A stretch of 64,000 bases of DNA, from assembly GCF_009746565.1 (NCBI RefSeq), contig NZ_WRPN01000002.1, positions 516,697-580,696 of the forward strand. Reading direction: 5' to 3'. The DNA is from Mariniflexile maritimum (lineage in GTDB: Bacteria > Bacteroidota > Bacteroidia > Flavobacteriales > Flavobacteriaceae). The translations under genes and the position numbers were made by a program. Positions 44,227 to 53,070 of this stretch are shown in pieces. The notes below the pieces were generated by a model that worked only from the letters and a program-made list of their open reading frames with translations, was not told the DNA's origin and did no database searches. Positions within the stretch are counted from its first letter, which is position 1. Each line of letters starts with the position of its first letter.

Positions 44227-45399
44227 CGCCATCGCCTGTTTTGCAATTTCCAACTCTTCATTTGTTGGCACTACCAAAATCTTAACTTTCGAATGTGGGT
44301 TGTTAATAGCACGAATCTCTTTAGAACGAATGTTGTTTTTTTCTGTATCCAATGCAATCCCCAAATAATCCAGATCCTCACAAATAAGCTGGCGCATCAC
44401 ATTGGAGTTTTCGCCAATACCCGCCGTAAACACAATGGCATCCAACCCGTTTAAAATGGCCGCATAGCTTCCTATGTATTTTTTTATGCGGTAAGCATTC
44501 ATTTGCAATGCCAATTGGCACGCTTTATTGCCTTTTTCGGCCTCACTTTCAATATCCCTTAAATCGCTATAACCGGTAAGTCCCAACATGCCACTTTTTT
44601 TAAGCAACATGGTGTTGATGTCGTTCAAATTGTAGTTAAGTTTTTCAGCAAGATAAAAAGTTAGGGCAGGGTCAATATCACCAGAACGGGTTCCCATAAT
44701 CAAACCGCCAAGTGGGGAAAAGCCCATAGAATGGTCCACACTCTTTCCGTTTTTAACGGCGGTCATGCTACAGCCATTTCCTAAATGAATGGTAATGATT
44801 TTCGATGTTTCTTTGCCTAAAAAAGCAATCGCTTTCTCTGAAACGTATTTATGACTGGTGCCATGAAAACCATACACGCGTATGTGATGTTTGGTTAGAA
44901 ATTCGTTTGGAATGGCATATTTGTATGCCACTTCTGGAATGGTTTGAAGAAATGCCGTGTCGAATACTGCTACTTGTTTGGCCTTCGGAAAAATATCTTC
45001 AGCAACCTCAATGCCTTCCAAATTGGCAGGATTGTGAAGCGGAGCCAATGAGCATAGGTAATTTATTTTATCTTTCACATCTTCTGTAATTTCTGTGGTT
45101 TCGCTAAAGTACACACCGCCATGAACTACACGGTGCCCCACTACGGCAATGTCTTCGGGCGATTTGATGATGCCGGTGTTTTTATCCAAAAGATGTTCGG
45201 CCACCAATTTTAGGCCTTGTTTGTGGTTTAAAATTTGAGATTCAAATTCAATGTTGTTGTTTTCGGTTTTAAATTTGAAAAGCGCATCCTTTGAGCCAAT
45301 GCGCTCAATAATTCCTGAACACAGAATGGTTTCTTGGGGCATTAAAAATAACTGAAACTTTAAGGATGAACTCCCCGAGTTTAATATAAGTACTTGCAT
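44212..45399 (-). CDS. ackA: Acetate kinase
   Basis: Interconverts acetyl phosphate and acetate with ADP/ATP. It has 395 residues with ASKHA-fold motifs: ILNSGSSSLKFQLF at the start, VGHRVVHGG, YGFHGTSHKYVSE, HLGNGCSMTAVKNGKSVDHSM (within signature 2) and GLDAIVFTAGIGENS. It follows pta after 4 bases on minus, forming the usual acetate pathway operon for ATP gain or acetate use. Confidence 0.96.
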   Translation of the reverse strand: MQVLILNSGSSSLKFQLFLMPQETILCSGIIERIGSKDALFKFKTENNNIEFESQILNHKQGLKLVAEHLLDKNTGIIKSPEDIAVVGHRVVHGGVYFSETTEITEDVKDKINYLCSLAPLHNPANLEGIEVAEDIFPKAKQVAVFDTAFLQTIPEVAYKYAIPNEFLTKHHIRVYGFHGTSHKYVSEKAIAFLGKETSKIITIHLGNGCSMTAVKNGKSVDHSMGFSPLGGLIMGTRSGDIDPALTFYLAEKLNYNLNDINTMLLKKSGMLGLTGYSDLRDIESEAEKGNKACQLALQMNAYRIKKYIGSYAAILNGLDAIVFTAGIGENSNVMRQLICEDLDYLGIALDTEKNNIRSKEIRAINNPHSKVKILVVPTNEELEIAKQAMALIKN

Positions 45400-45403
45400 G
45401 GTT

Positions 45404-47491
45404 TTAAATATCTTGTGCTTGAATGGCGGTTATAATAACGGTGCTGTAAATGTCATCTGCAGTGCACCCTCTGCTTAGGTCGTTAACAGGTTTGTTCAAT
45501 CCTTGCAACACAGGGCCAATAGCCAAAGCGCCCGTTTCGCGCTGTACGGCTTTGTAGGTGTTGTTGCCCGTATTCAAATCGGGGAAAATGAGCACGCTGG
45601 CACGACCTGCAACCTCAGAATCGGGCAACTTGCTCTTTCCAATGCGCATATCAACAGCCGCATCATATTGAATGGGACCTTCAATTTTTAAACTTGGGAC
45701 TTCTGCTTTTACAATTTCGGTAGCTTCCCTTACTTTTTCAACGTCGGCACCTTTTCCTGATGCTCCCGACGAATACGACAACATGGCAACTTTAGGTTCG
45801 ATGCCAAAATCTTTAGCGGTTTGTGCCGATGAAATGGCTATTTCTGCTAATTCTCTAGCGTTGGGGTTTGGGTTAATGGCACAATCGCCAAAAACCGAAA
45901 TCCTATCTTCTAAACACATGAAGAAAATGGAAGACACAATGTTAACGCCCGGTTTGGTTTTTATAAACTGCAAAGCGGGCAATAAGGTATGTTGGGTGGT
46001 ATTTACCGCACCCGACACCATGCCATCGGCGTGCCCTTTATAAATCATCATGGTGCCAAAATACGATACATCGGTCATTGCATCGCGTGCCATGGCCAGA
46101 TTAACGTTCTTGTGCTTTCTGAGTTCGTAATAAGTGTTTACATAATCGTCAAAATGAGGCGATTTTGTTGGCGAAACAATGTTTATGGCGTTTACATCTA
46201 AAGAAATATCGAGTTTTTCAATACGTTCCTTAATTTTATCGGCTTCACCAATAAGTGTTAGTTCTACTACTTGGGCACTTATTAGGCGTGCCGCGGCTTC
46301 TAGGATGCGTTCATCATAACCTTCGGGCAATACAATGTGCTTTTTATTTTTTAGGGCCCGTTGCAATAAGTTATATTGGAACATGCGTGGTGTAAAGCGT
46401 TCCGACTCGAAAGTAATTAACCGTTCGGCCAGTTTATCGGTATTGGCATGTTTTTCGAAGGTTGAAATAGAGGTTGTTATTTTTTCGATGTTATCGGCAT
46501 AAATTTTAGGTTTAATGCTGCCAATTTTGTTGGTAACAAAGTAAGTGCCACCGCTTACGCTAATAATGGGCACCACACTTGAAAGTCCCTCGATGAGTTT
46601 TAAAATGGGTTCTTCAGGAATTAAGCCACCCGTTAAGATAATACCGGAAATTTTAGGGTAGTTTTTTGATATGTTGGCTTGTAGCGCCCCCAAAATAATG
46701 TCGGCTCTATCGCCGGGGGTAATTACCAAGCCGTTATCCTTTAAATGCGTTAAGTAATTGCGCAATTGCATGGCGCCAACACTAAAGCTTTCAATAAGGT
46801 TGTTAAGCATTTCTTTGCCAAAAAGTACGTTGCCGTCTAGTGAATCTACTACTTCTTTTACCGTTGGGCAAGCAAGGTTGGGGATTTTTGGGATAACTGT
46901 TATGCCCGTGTTGGGAATACGTTCTTTTAAAAGGGTTTTTAAGGTCGATAAATCATCAGGGTTTACTTTGTTGGCTATAATGGAAAGCACGTTCACATCA
47001 TTTTTAAACGTGTCGTATGCCAATTGGCCATTATCAACAATTTCTTTAGGTTCTTTTTTGTCGCCTTGCATCACGATAATAACGGGGATGCCTAAATTTT
47101 TCGAGATGAGTATATTCAAATCCAGTTCGATGCTGGAGTTTTCATGCGAAAAATCGGTGCCTTCAACCAAAACAAAATCGAAACGTTCTTCTAAGTTTTT
47201 GTATTTTTTAATGATATGATCGATAACCTCGCCCGATTTTCCTTGGTTGTACAAATCGAGTACCTCGTTTCTGGTAAAAGCAAAGGTTTTCTTATAATTT
47301 ATATCTATTTCAAAATACGATAAAATGGTACTAATATGGTTGTCCATTTTGCCATTATTCAAATCTTCAATAATGGGCCTGAAATATCCAACTTTAGCTG
47401 TTTTTCCTAATAACATACGCATTAAGCCTAAAACAACAACAGATTTTCCGCTGTTTGGCTCGATGGTAGCTACATAAATTCCTTTACTCAT
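45404..47491 (-). CDS. pta: Phosphate acetyltransferase, long form
   Basis: Converts acetyl-CoA to acetyl phosphate. It has 695 residues in three parts: an N-terminal P-loop BioD-like domain (ATIEPNSGKSVVVLGLM), a central DRTGG domain (about 215-330) and the C-terminal phosphotransacetylase domain from about 370 (IVLPEGYDERILEAA, SYSSGASGKGADVEKV). The long form is often allosterically regulated. A TATCTTTG -7 element (47512-47519, minus) lies about 20 bases before the start and drives pta-ackA. Confidence 0.95.
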   Translation of the reverse strand: MSKGIYVATIEPNSGKSVVVLGLMRMLLGKTAKVGYFRPIIEDLNNGKMDNHISTILSYFEIDINYKKTFAFTRNEVLDLYNQGKSGEVIDHIIKKYKNLEERFDFVLVEGTDFSHENSSIELDLNILISKNLGIPVIIVMQGDKKEPKEIVDNGQLAYDTFKNDVNVLSIIANKVNPDDLSTLKTLLKERIPNTGITVIPKIPNLACPTVKEVVDSLDGNVLFGKEMLNNLIESFSVGAMQLRNYLTHLKDNGLVITPGDRADIILGALQANISKNYPKISGIILTGGLIPEEPILKLIEGLSSVVPIISVSGGTYFVTNKIGSIKPKIYADNIEKITTSISTFEKHANTDKLAERLITFESERFTPRMFQYNLLQRALKNKKHIVLPEGYDERILEAAARLISAQVVELTLIGEADKIKERIEKLDISLDVNAINIVSPTKSPHFDDYVNTYYELRKHKNVNLAMARDAMTDVSYFGTMMIYKGHADGMVSGAVNTTQHTLLPALQFIKTKPGVNIVSSIFFMCLEDRISVFGDCAINPNPNARELAEIAISSAQTAKDFGIEPKVAMLSYSSGASGKGADVEKVREATEIVKAEVPSLKIEGPIQYDAAVDMRIGKSKLPDSEVAGRASVLIFPDLNTGNNTYKAVQRETGALAIGPVLQGLNKPVNDLSRGCTADDIYSTVIITAIQAQDI

Positions 47492-47511
47492 GTTATGGTT
47501 TTATTGTTTTG

Positions 47512-47519
47512 CAAAGATA
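47512..47519 (-). promoter_or_regulatory. -7 element of pta-ackA
   Basis: On minus the sequence reads TATCTTTG, matching TAnnTTTG, about 20 bases before the pta ATG. The -33 region is not clear. Confidence 0.5.
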
Positions 47520-47673
47520 ATCGATTGCGTTTTTTTATGTCATTAAAATTGAAATGGTTTTTAATGAAAAAATAAATGCGGGTGCAAAATTAAAACCTTG
47601 GGTGTATAGTTAAGATGACATTGGTCATACTTTTGGATATAAATTAAATAAAAGTGCCGTAATTCTTAATAGG

Positions 47674-48567
47674 TTAGGCGGTCAACTCTCTAAACAAACT
47701 CTCTAAGCTCGCATTTTTTTGGTTAAGCTGTAAAATCTTCAATTGGTTGTCGTGTGCAAAATCAAATACATGCGAACGCATATCTTCGGAAGTTGAAAAG
47801 GTTATTTCGTAAACAAAATCATGTGTGTTATTCACGTTTTTAACTTTAGGAAGTTTTAACAGAAAGGCATCTTCTACCCTAAAATCAAATTCAACAATTA
47901 CAACTTGTTCTTTGCTTTCGCGCAGTTCCTTCAATTTTTTATCGGCAACAATTTCACCTTTGTTGATGATGATTACGCGGTCGCACATGGCCTCAACTTC
48001 TTGCATGATGTGTGTGGAAAGAAAAACGGTTTTTGTTTTACCAATGGTTTTTATAAGGTTCCTGATTTCTATCAGTTGGTTGGGGTCCAGGCCTGTAGTA
48101 GGTTCGTCTAAAATCAAAACATCAGGATTGTGCAATAAGGCATTTGCCAACCCAACACGCTGGCGGTAGCCTTTTGAGAGTTGTCCAATTTTTTTATGGG
48201 CTTCTGTGGTTAGGCCAGTAAGCTCAACAACCTCGTTAATGCGTTGTTTGTTAATGCTGTATATGCTTGCGTTAAAGGCCAGATATTCTTTCAAGTACAT
48301 CTCGGCATACAGTGGGTTGTGCTCTGGCAGGTAGCCCACACTTTGCTGTACTTGTTGGGTGTGGTTGTTTACATCAAAGCCATTTACAAGGGCTGTTCCT
48401 TCATTGGCAACTAAATAGGTGGTCAAGATTTTCATCATGGTGGACTTTCCGGCACCGTTAGGGCCCAAAAACCCAACAATTTCTGGCTTTTCAACCGTAA
48501 AAGATACATTGTTCAATGCTTTTTGGTTTCCGTAAAGTTTTGAAATGCCCGCTACTTGTATCGACAT
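47674..48567 (-). CDS. gldA: ABC transporter ATPase, GldA-like
   Basis: ATP-binding subunit of 297 residues with Walker A GPNGAGKST, ABC signature LSKGYRQRVGLA and Walker B LILDEPTTGLDP, followed by a C-terminal region typical of the GldA/NatA-type exporters. GldA acts with GldF and GldG in gliding motility of flavobacteria; gldF and gldG are not next to it, which is the usual gene layout in this family. Names in the wider family overlap, so the gliding role is likely but not proven. A TATTTTTG element (48584-48591, minus) lies just upstream. Confidence 0.82.
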   Translation of the reverse strand: MSIQVAGISKLYGNQKALNNVSFTVEKPEIVGFLGPNGAGKSTMMKILTTYLVANEGTALVNGFDVNNHTQQVQQSVGYLPEHNPLYAEMYLKEYLAFNASIYSINKQRINEVVELTGLTTEAHKKIGQLSKGYRQRVGLANALLHNPDVLILDEPTTGLDPNQLIEIRNLIKTIGKTKTVFLSTHIMQEVEAMCDRVIIINKGEIVADKKLKELRESKEQVVIVEFDFRVEDAFLLKLPKVKNVNNTHDFVYEITFSTSEDMRSHVFDFAHDNQLKILQLNQKNASLESLFRELTA

Positions 48568-48671
48568 ATTAAAAAAATTTGTTCAAAAATAATGATTATC
48601 TAACGTAATGTGGGTTTTGCTGTAAAATATTTAAAATTTTTAATAAATATGAAAAAAAGATTTTTAGCCTA

Positions 48672-48701
48672 TTTGATTTCTCAAAATATTAATTACTTTA
48701 G
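48672..48701 (+). promoter_or_regulatory. Promoter of the aromatic amino-acid operon
   Basis: TTTG (48672-48675), an 18-base spacer and TACTTTAG (48694-48701) fit the phylum consensus except for one base in the -7 element. Transcription would start near 48708, about 235 bases before pheA, giving a long leader that contains the attenuator. Confidence 0.55.
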
Positions 48702-48801
48702 CCACATAATTATGAAACATCCAACAACGAGTTTCTTTACTTTATGAAAAAGATGAAGTGGATGTTGCATGTAACCATTGAGAAAACAATATAACAAACA
48801 C

Positions 48802-48882
48802 ATGAAAACAACAATAGGTTATACATATTTTAGCGGTTTTTATTTTTTCTTTAGCGGAAGAAACGAGACTTTGTATGTATAA
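48802..48882 (+). CDS. Phe/Tyr-rich leader peptide
   Basis: A 26-codon ORF, ATG to TAA, upstream of pheA. Residues 7-17 read YTYFSGFYFFF: five Phe and three Tyr codons in eleven, with one more Tyr near the end. Its last codons (AAC GAG ACT) contain the sequence CGAGACTT that can pair with the 5' arm of the following terminator. This is the layout of a classical attenuation leader that senses charged tRNA-Phe and tRNA-Tyr through ribosome stalling. It was not expected to appear in a standard gene list because of its size. Translation is not shown. Confidence 0.8.
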   Translation: MKTTIGYTYFSGFYFFFSGRNETLYV

Positions 48883-48937
48883 TTTATAAACATAAATTTT
48901 AAAATATAAGTCTCGATGAAAATCGGGACTTTTTTTT
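48864..48937 (+). terminator. Attenuator: antiterminator and intrinsic terminator before pheA
   Basis: Terminator: AGTCTCGAT (48909-48917), GAAA loop (48918-48921), ATCGGGACT (48922-48930), a 9-bp stem with one G-U pair and a stable tetraloop, then eight T (48930-48937). Antiterminator: CGAGACTT (48864-48871) in the leader-peptide ORF is the exact complement of AAGTCTCG (48908-48915). The two structures exclude each other. A ribosome stalled at the Phe/Tyr codons leaves CGAGACTT free, which prevents termination; one reaching the TAA covers it and allows termination. Confidence 0.82.
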
Positions 48938-48942
48938 GTAAT

Positions 48943-49770
48943 ATGATAAAAACAGTTGCTATACAAGGAGTTAGGGGGTCGTTCCATCATATTGTGTCGC
49001 AGGAATTTTTTAAAAACCCAGTGGAGGCTATCGAGTGCTCTACCTTCGACAGGGTTGTCGATTCCTTGATTACCAAAGAATGTGATGCGGCTATTATGGC
49101 ATTGGAAAATTCCATCGCGGGCTCTATCATTCCCAATTACGCTTTGATCAATAAATTTGGATTGCATATTGTGGGCGAACATTATATTGATATCCAACAA
49201 AATTTAATGGCTTTGCCAAATCAAACCATTATGGATATTAAAGAAGTGTATTCGCACCCCATGGCATTGTTGCAATGTACCGAGTTTTTTAAACTGCACC
49301 CACACATAAAATTAATTGAAGATAAGGATACTGCCGAAGTTGCCCAACGCATTCAAGAACAGCAATTAAAAGGCGTAGGTGCCATAGCGAGTTTAATGGC
49401 TGCCGAGTTATTTAAACTGGAGGTGATCGCTGCCAGCATACAAACCATTCAAGTGAACGAAACCAGGTTTGTTGTTGTGATGCGCAAAAATTCCGAAGTT
49501 CCAGAAACAGAGATAAATAAGGCATCGGTACGGTTTGAGGCCGACCACAAGCGCGGTAGTTTGGCGGCAATTTTAAATGTTATGAGCGATTGCAAACTCA
49601 ATTTAACAAAAATTCAATCCTTGCCCATTGTTGAAACACCTTGGAAATACGCTTTTTTCGTAGATGTTACTTTTGAAACCTACAACGATTTTAAAAAGGC
49701 AAAGTCCATTATAGATATTATGGCACAAAATTTCAAAGTGTTGGGCGAGTATAAAAATGCAAAAAAATGA
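48943..49770 (+). CDS. pheA: Prephenate dehydratase
   Basis: Converts prephenate to phenylpyruvate, committed step to phenylalanine. It has 275 residues from the ATG at 48943; the in-frame ATG at 48916 lies inside the terminator hairpin and is rejected. The catalytic domain (1-180) shows IQGVRGSFHH, ALENSIAGSIIPNY and ETRFVVV. The C-terminal ACT domain (about 195-275) has RGSLAAILNVM and KIQSLPI; the usual Phe-binding motifs GALA and ESRP are altered, so allosteric inhibition may be weak. It is monofunctional; chorismate mutase is fused to the DAHP synthase at the end of the operon. Confidence 0.93.
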   Translation: MIKTVAIQGVRGSFHHIVSQEFFKNPVEAIECSTFDRVVDSLITKECDAAIMALENSIAGSIIPNYALINKFGLHIVGEHYIDIQQNLMALPNQTIMDIKEVYSHPMALLQCTEFFKLHPHIKLIEDKDTAEVAQRIQEQQLKGVGAIASLMAAELFKLEVIAASIQTIQVNETRFVVVMRKNSEVPETEINKASVRFEADHKRGSLAAILNVMSDCKLNLTKIQSLPIVETPWKYAFFVDVTFETYNDFKKAKSIIDIMAQNFKVLGEYKNAKK

Positions 49771-50912
49771 TTGAAGCAGCGAATAGATTAAACACGGTTG
49801 AAGAGTACTACTTCTCAAAAAAATTAAGGGAAGTAAACCAGCTTATAGCAAGCGGAAAACCCGTTATCAATTTAGGAATTGGTAGCCCCGACATGCAACC
49901 ACCGCAAAAGGTTATCGATGCACTAAATACTGGGTTTTCAAGTCCGAGTGCCCATAAATATCAAAGTTACCAAGGCTTGCCAGAACTTAGGGAAGCTATG
50001 GCAGCGTTTTATAAAGAGCATTTTTCGGTAAGCTTAAGTCCGTCTTCCGAAATTTTACCATTAATGGGAAGTAAGGAAGGCATCATGCATATCTCAATGG
50101 CCTATTTGAATGAAGGCGATGAGGTATTGATACCAAACCCGGGCTACCCAACCTACGAGTCGGTTACCCGATTAGTTGGCGCCAAACCTGTTTTTTACGA
50201 ATTGGATGCGGCCAACAACTGGCAACCCGATTTTAAGGCCTTGGAAAAGTTAAATTTAAACAAGGTGAAAATTATGTGGGTAAATTACCCGCACATGCCC
50301 ACAGGCGCACAACCAAGCAAATACCTTTTTGAAGAGTTGGTCGCTTTTGGCAAAAAGCACAACATATTAATTGTAAACGACAACCCCTATAGTTTTGTGC
50401 TAAACGACAACCCTAAAAGCATCTTAGCTACAAAAGGGGCCAAAGATGTTTGTTTGGAACTTAATTCATTAAGTAAAACCTTCAATATGGCAGGTTGGCG
50501 CGTAGGCATGGTGGTTGGCGATAGCGTGCACATTAACAATATCTTAAAAGTGAAGAGCAATATGGATTCGGGTATGTTTTACGGCATCCAAAAAGGCGCT
50601 GTTGAAGCTTTGAAATGTTCAAAAATGTGGTTTGTTACCTTAAACAATGTTTACAAGCAGCGTCGTGATTTTGTATGGAAATTGGCCGATGCCCTAAACT
50701 GTACTTACGATAAAAATGCCACCGGACTTTTTGTGTGGGCTAAACTGCCACCAAATGTTAAATCGGAAGCATTTATCGATACGATTCTTAAAAACAGTCA
50801 TATTTTCATTACGCCCGGAACCATTTTTGGCAGCAAGGGCGAAGGTTACATTCGGTTTTCATTATGCGCTTCCACGGAAGTTTTAGAGGAAGCCGCTGCA
50901 CGGGTGAAGTGA
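49767..50912 (+). CDS. Class I/II aminotransferase, probably aromatic
   Basis: PLP aminotransferase of 381 residues in fold type I. Features are INLGIGSPDMQPP, PNPGYPTYESV, WVNYPHMPTGAQ, NDNPYSFVLND and the PLP lysine in SLSKTFNMAGWRVGM. The start overlaps the pheA stop by four bases (ATGA). Its place between prephenate dehydratase and prephenate dehydrogenase makes transamination of phenylpyruvate and hydroxyphenylpyruvate the natural role. Sequence alone also fits an aspartate or LL-diaminopimelate aminotransferase group. Confidence 0.83.
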   Translation: MIEAANRLNTVEEYYFSKKLREVNQLIASGKPVINLGIGSPDMQPPQKVIDALNTGFSSPSAHKYQSYQGLPELREAMAAFYKEHFSVSLSPSSEILPLMGSKEGIMHISMAYLNEGDEVLIPNPGYPTYESVTRLVGAKPVFYELDAANNWQPDFKALEKLNLNKVKIMWVNYPHMPTGAQPSKYLFEELVAFGKKHNILIVNDNPYSFVLNDNPKSILATKGAKDVCLELNSLSKTFNMAGWRVGMVVGDSVHINNILKVKSNMDSGMFYGIQKGAVEALKCSKMWFVTLNNVYKQRRDFVWKLADALNCTYDKNATGLFVWAKLPPNVKSEAFIDTILKNSHIFITPGTIFGSKGEGYIRFSLCASTEVLEEAAARVK

Positions 50913-50995
50913 GTTTGCAATCGCAGTCTTGAGTTGCAGAAAACAGAAAAAAGATATAGAAAAAAGAACAAATAATTAACAATAAATTTTAACCC

Positions 50996-51040
50996 GCCCG
51001 AGTAAAAGGTTTCCGCCTTCGGGGGCTAGGGGCTTAGACA
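50996..51040 (+). promoter_or_regulatory. Hairpin plus G-rich element directly before tyrA start
   Basis: CGCCCGAGTAAAAGGTTTCC, then CGCCTTCGGGGGCTAGGGGC and TTAGACA before the ATG. The CCCGAG and CTTCGGGG parts can pair imperfectly. It shares CCCGAGTA and GGGGCTTA with the element before metF. Confidence 0.55.
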
Positions 51041-51892
51041 ATGAAAAACATATACATCATAGGTGTTGGATTAATAGGCGGCAGTCTTGCTATTGATATC
51101 AAAAAGAAGCATCCCGAAATGGTTATTCACGGTATCAGCAGAAAAGAGGCCACTTTGGATGAAGCCTTGGCACTTGGTTTAATTGACAGAAAAGCAACGT
51201 TGGATGATTTAATCCATGCCGATTTAGTGATTATTTCCATCCCCGTTGATGCTACCGTAAAGTTGTTGCCAACCATATTGGATAAAATTCCGGATACGGG
51301 GTTGGTGGTTGATGCGGGCTCAACAAAAGAAGCGATTTGTAAAGCGGTGGAAAACCATCCGAAGCGCCGAAATTTTTTGGCCATGCATCCTATTGCGGGA
51401 ACCGAACATTCGGGGCCAAGTGCAGCCATTGGCGGCCTGTTTGAAGGCAAAACGAACATTGTTTGCGAAGTTGAAAAAACAACCTTTAAACTTCAGGAAA
51501 AAGCGTTGGAACTTTTTACGGGTATCGGCATGCGCATTCGGTACATGAACCCCGTTGCACACGATAAGCATATTGCCTACGTGTCGCATCTATCGCACAT
51601 CAGTTCGTTCATGTTGGGTAAAACGGTTATTGAAAAGGAAAAAAACGAGCGCGATATTTTTGATATGGCAGGCAGTGGATTTGCCTCTACGGTTCGTTTG
51701 GCAAAAAGTTCGCCCGAAATGTGGACTCCCATTTTCAAACAGAACAAAGAAAATGTTATCGAGACCTTAGAAGAATACATCGACAACCTAACGCAGTTTA
51801 AAGAACTGATGAAGGCCGATGATTTCGATGCCATTTTTAACGAAATGAAAGACACCAATTATATAAAGGAAATTTTAAAGGGAATAAAATAA
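51041..51892 (+). CDS. tyrA: Prephenate dehydrogenase
   Basis: NAD(P)-dependent oxidative decarboxylation of prephenate to hydroxyphenylpyruvate for tyrosine. It has 283 residues. The Rossmann motif is IYIIGVGLIGGSLAIDI; active-site features are HPIAGTEHSGP (catalytic His) and the helical C-terminal domain with YVSHLSHISSFML and DMAGSGFASTVRLA. No ACT domain follows, so tyrosine feedback on this enzyme is doubtful. It lies between the aminotransferase and DAHP synthase genes. Confidence 0.94.
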   Translation: MKNIYIIGVGLIGGSLAIDIKKKHPEMVIHGISRKEATLDEALALGLIDRKATLDDLIHADLVIISIPVDATVKLLPTILDKIPDTGLVVDAGSTKEAICKAVENHPKRRNFLAMHPIAGTEHSGPSAAIGGLFEGKTNIVCEVEKTTFKLQEKALELFTGIGMRIRYMNPVAHDKHIAYVSHLSHISSFMLGKTVIEKEKNERDIFDMAGSGFASTVRLAKSSPEMWTPIFKQNKENVIETLEEYIDNLTQFKELMKADDFDAIFNEMKDTNYIKEILKGIK

Positions 51893-51981
51893 ACACCAAT
51901 TAATAAAAGCCAATTCCCATGGGATGCCCAATAAAAATTTTGGGATTCGGGATTTGATTTTTGAATTTTTTAAAAAAGAAG

Positions 51982-53064
51982 ATGGAAAACAAAAAAGAAA
52001 TGAGAACGTGGTTAGATGATTTGAATTTAAGTCATCCCTTGGTTATCGCAGGGCCTTGCAGTGCAGAAACAGAAGAACAGGTTTTAAAAATAGCGCACGC
52101 GCTAAAAGATACCGATGTCAATTATTTTAGGGCAGGTATTTGGAAACCCAGAACACGCCCCGGCATGTTTGAAGGCGTAGGTGCCTTAGGCTTAAAATGG
52201 CTACAAAAAGTAAAGGAAGAAACAGGCATGAAAATATGTACCGAAGTTGCCAATGCAGCCCATGTAAAGTTGGCTTTAGAGCATGATGTGGATTTATTAT
52301 GGATTGGAGCCCGTTCTACCGTTAGCCCATTCATTATGCAAGAAATTGCCGATGCCTTGGATGGTACCGATAAGCCTGTTTTGATAAAAAACCCCGTTAA
52401 CCCCGATTTATCCTTGTGGTTGGGCGGTATTGAGCGTATTTACAAATCGGGCGTTAAAAATATAGGGGCGATTCACCGCGGATTTTCAACCTACGAAAAA
52501 ACCAATTACCGAAACAATCCCGAATGGCAACTGGTAATCGAGTTTCAAAATAAATATCCAGGCATTCCTTTAATTAACGACCCGTCGCATATTACAGGCA
52601 ACCGCAATATGATTTTTGATCTATCGCAAACCGCTCTGGATTTGAATTTTGACGGCTTAATGATTGAAACCCATTTTGATCCGGATAACGCCTGGAGCGA
52701 TGCCTCTCAACAAGTAACCCCAGAAACCCTAATTCAAATTATGAGAGATTTGAAAATTAGAAAAGAAACCGATTCTGAAGTGAATTACAATAAGCAACTT
52801 GAAAATTTAAGAGCACAAATTGATGTAATTGACAACCAAATTATAGAGCTGCTTGGTAAGCGTATGAAGGCCGCCGACGGTATTGGCGAACTTAAAAAAT
52901 CGAAAAACGTTTCGGTTTTACAAAGTAAGCGTTGGAATGAAATTTTAGGAAAAATGGTTATGGAAGGCGAATCGAAAGGGTTGAGCGAAGAGTTCATCCT
53001 AAAAATGTTCAAGGCCATCCACCAAGAATCCATCAATCATCAGGAAAGGATTATAAACGGATAA
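51982..53064 (+). CDS. DAHP synthase-chorismate mutase fusion
   Basis: Bifunctional enzyme of 360 residues. Residues about 1-255 are a type I-beta (KDO8P-like) DAHP synthase: VIAGPCSAETEEQV, FRAGIWKPRTRP, IGARSTVSPF, LIKNPVNPD, GAIHRGF, and INDPSHITGNR. Residues about 270-360 are an AroQ chorismate mutase: LRAQIDVIDNQIIELLGKRM, then QSKRWNEIL. The ATG at 51982 is preferred; an in-frame ATG at 51961 would only add FLKKK-like residues. The fusion joins the entry to the aromatic pathway with the branch to prephenate, and fits as last gene of the Phe/Tyr operon. The mutase part may serve as the Phe/prephenate sensor, as in similar fusions. Confidence 0.93.
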   Translation: MENKKEMRTWLDDLNLSHPLVIAGPCSAETEEQVLKIAHALKDTDVNYFRAGIWKPRTRPGMFEGVGALGLKWLQKVKEETGMKICTEVANAAHVKLALEHDVDLLWIGARSTVSPFIMQEIADALDGTDKPVLIKNPVNPDLSLWLGGIERIYKSGVKNIGAIHRGFSTYEKTNYRNNPEWQLVIEFQNKYPGIPLINDPSHITGNRNMIFDLSQTALDLNFDGLMIETHFDPDNAWSDASQQVTPETLIQIMRDLKIRKETDSEVNYNKQLENLRAQIDVIDNQIIELLGKRMKAADGIGELKKSKNVSVLQSKRWNEILGKMVMEGESKGLSEEFILKMFKAIHQESINHQERIING

Positions 53065-53070
53065 AATTAT

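Noticed and set aside
48916..48942. Longer pheA ORF starting at the ATG in the terminator loop
   Set aside because: That ATG is part of the terminator stem-loop and would add KIGTFFCN, which is not part of the family. The ATG at 48943 begins the conserved sequence.
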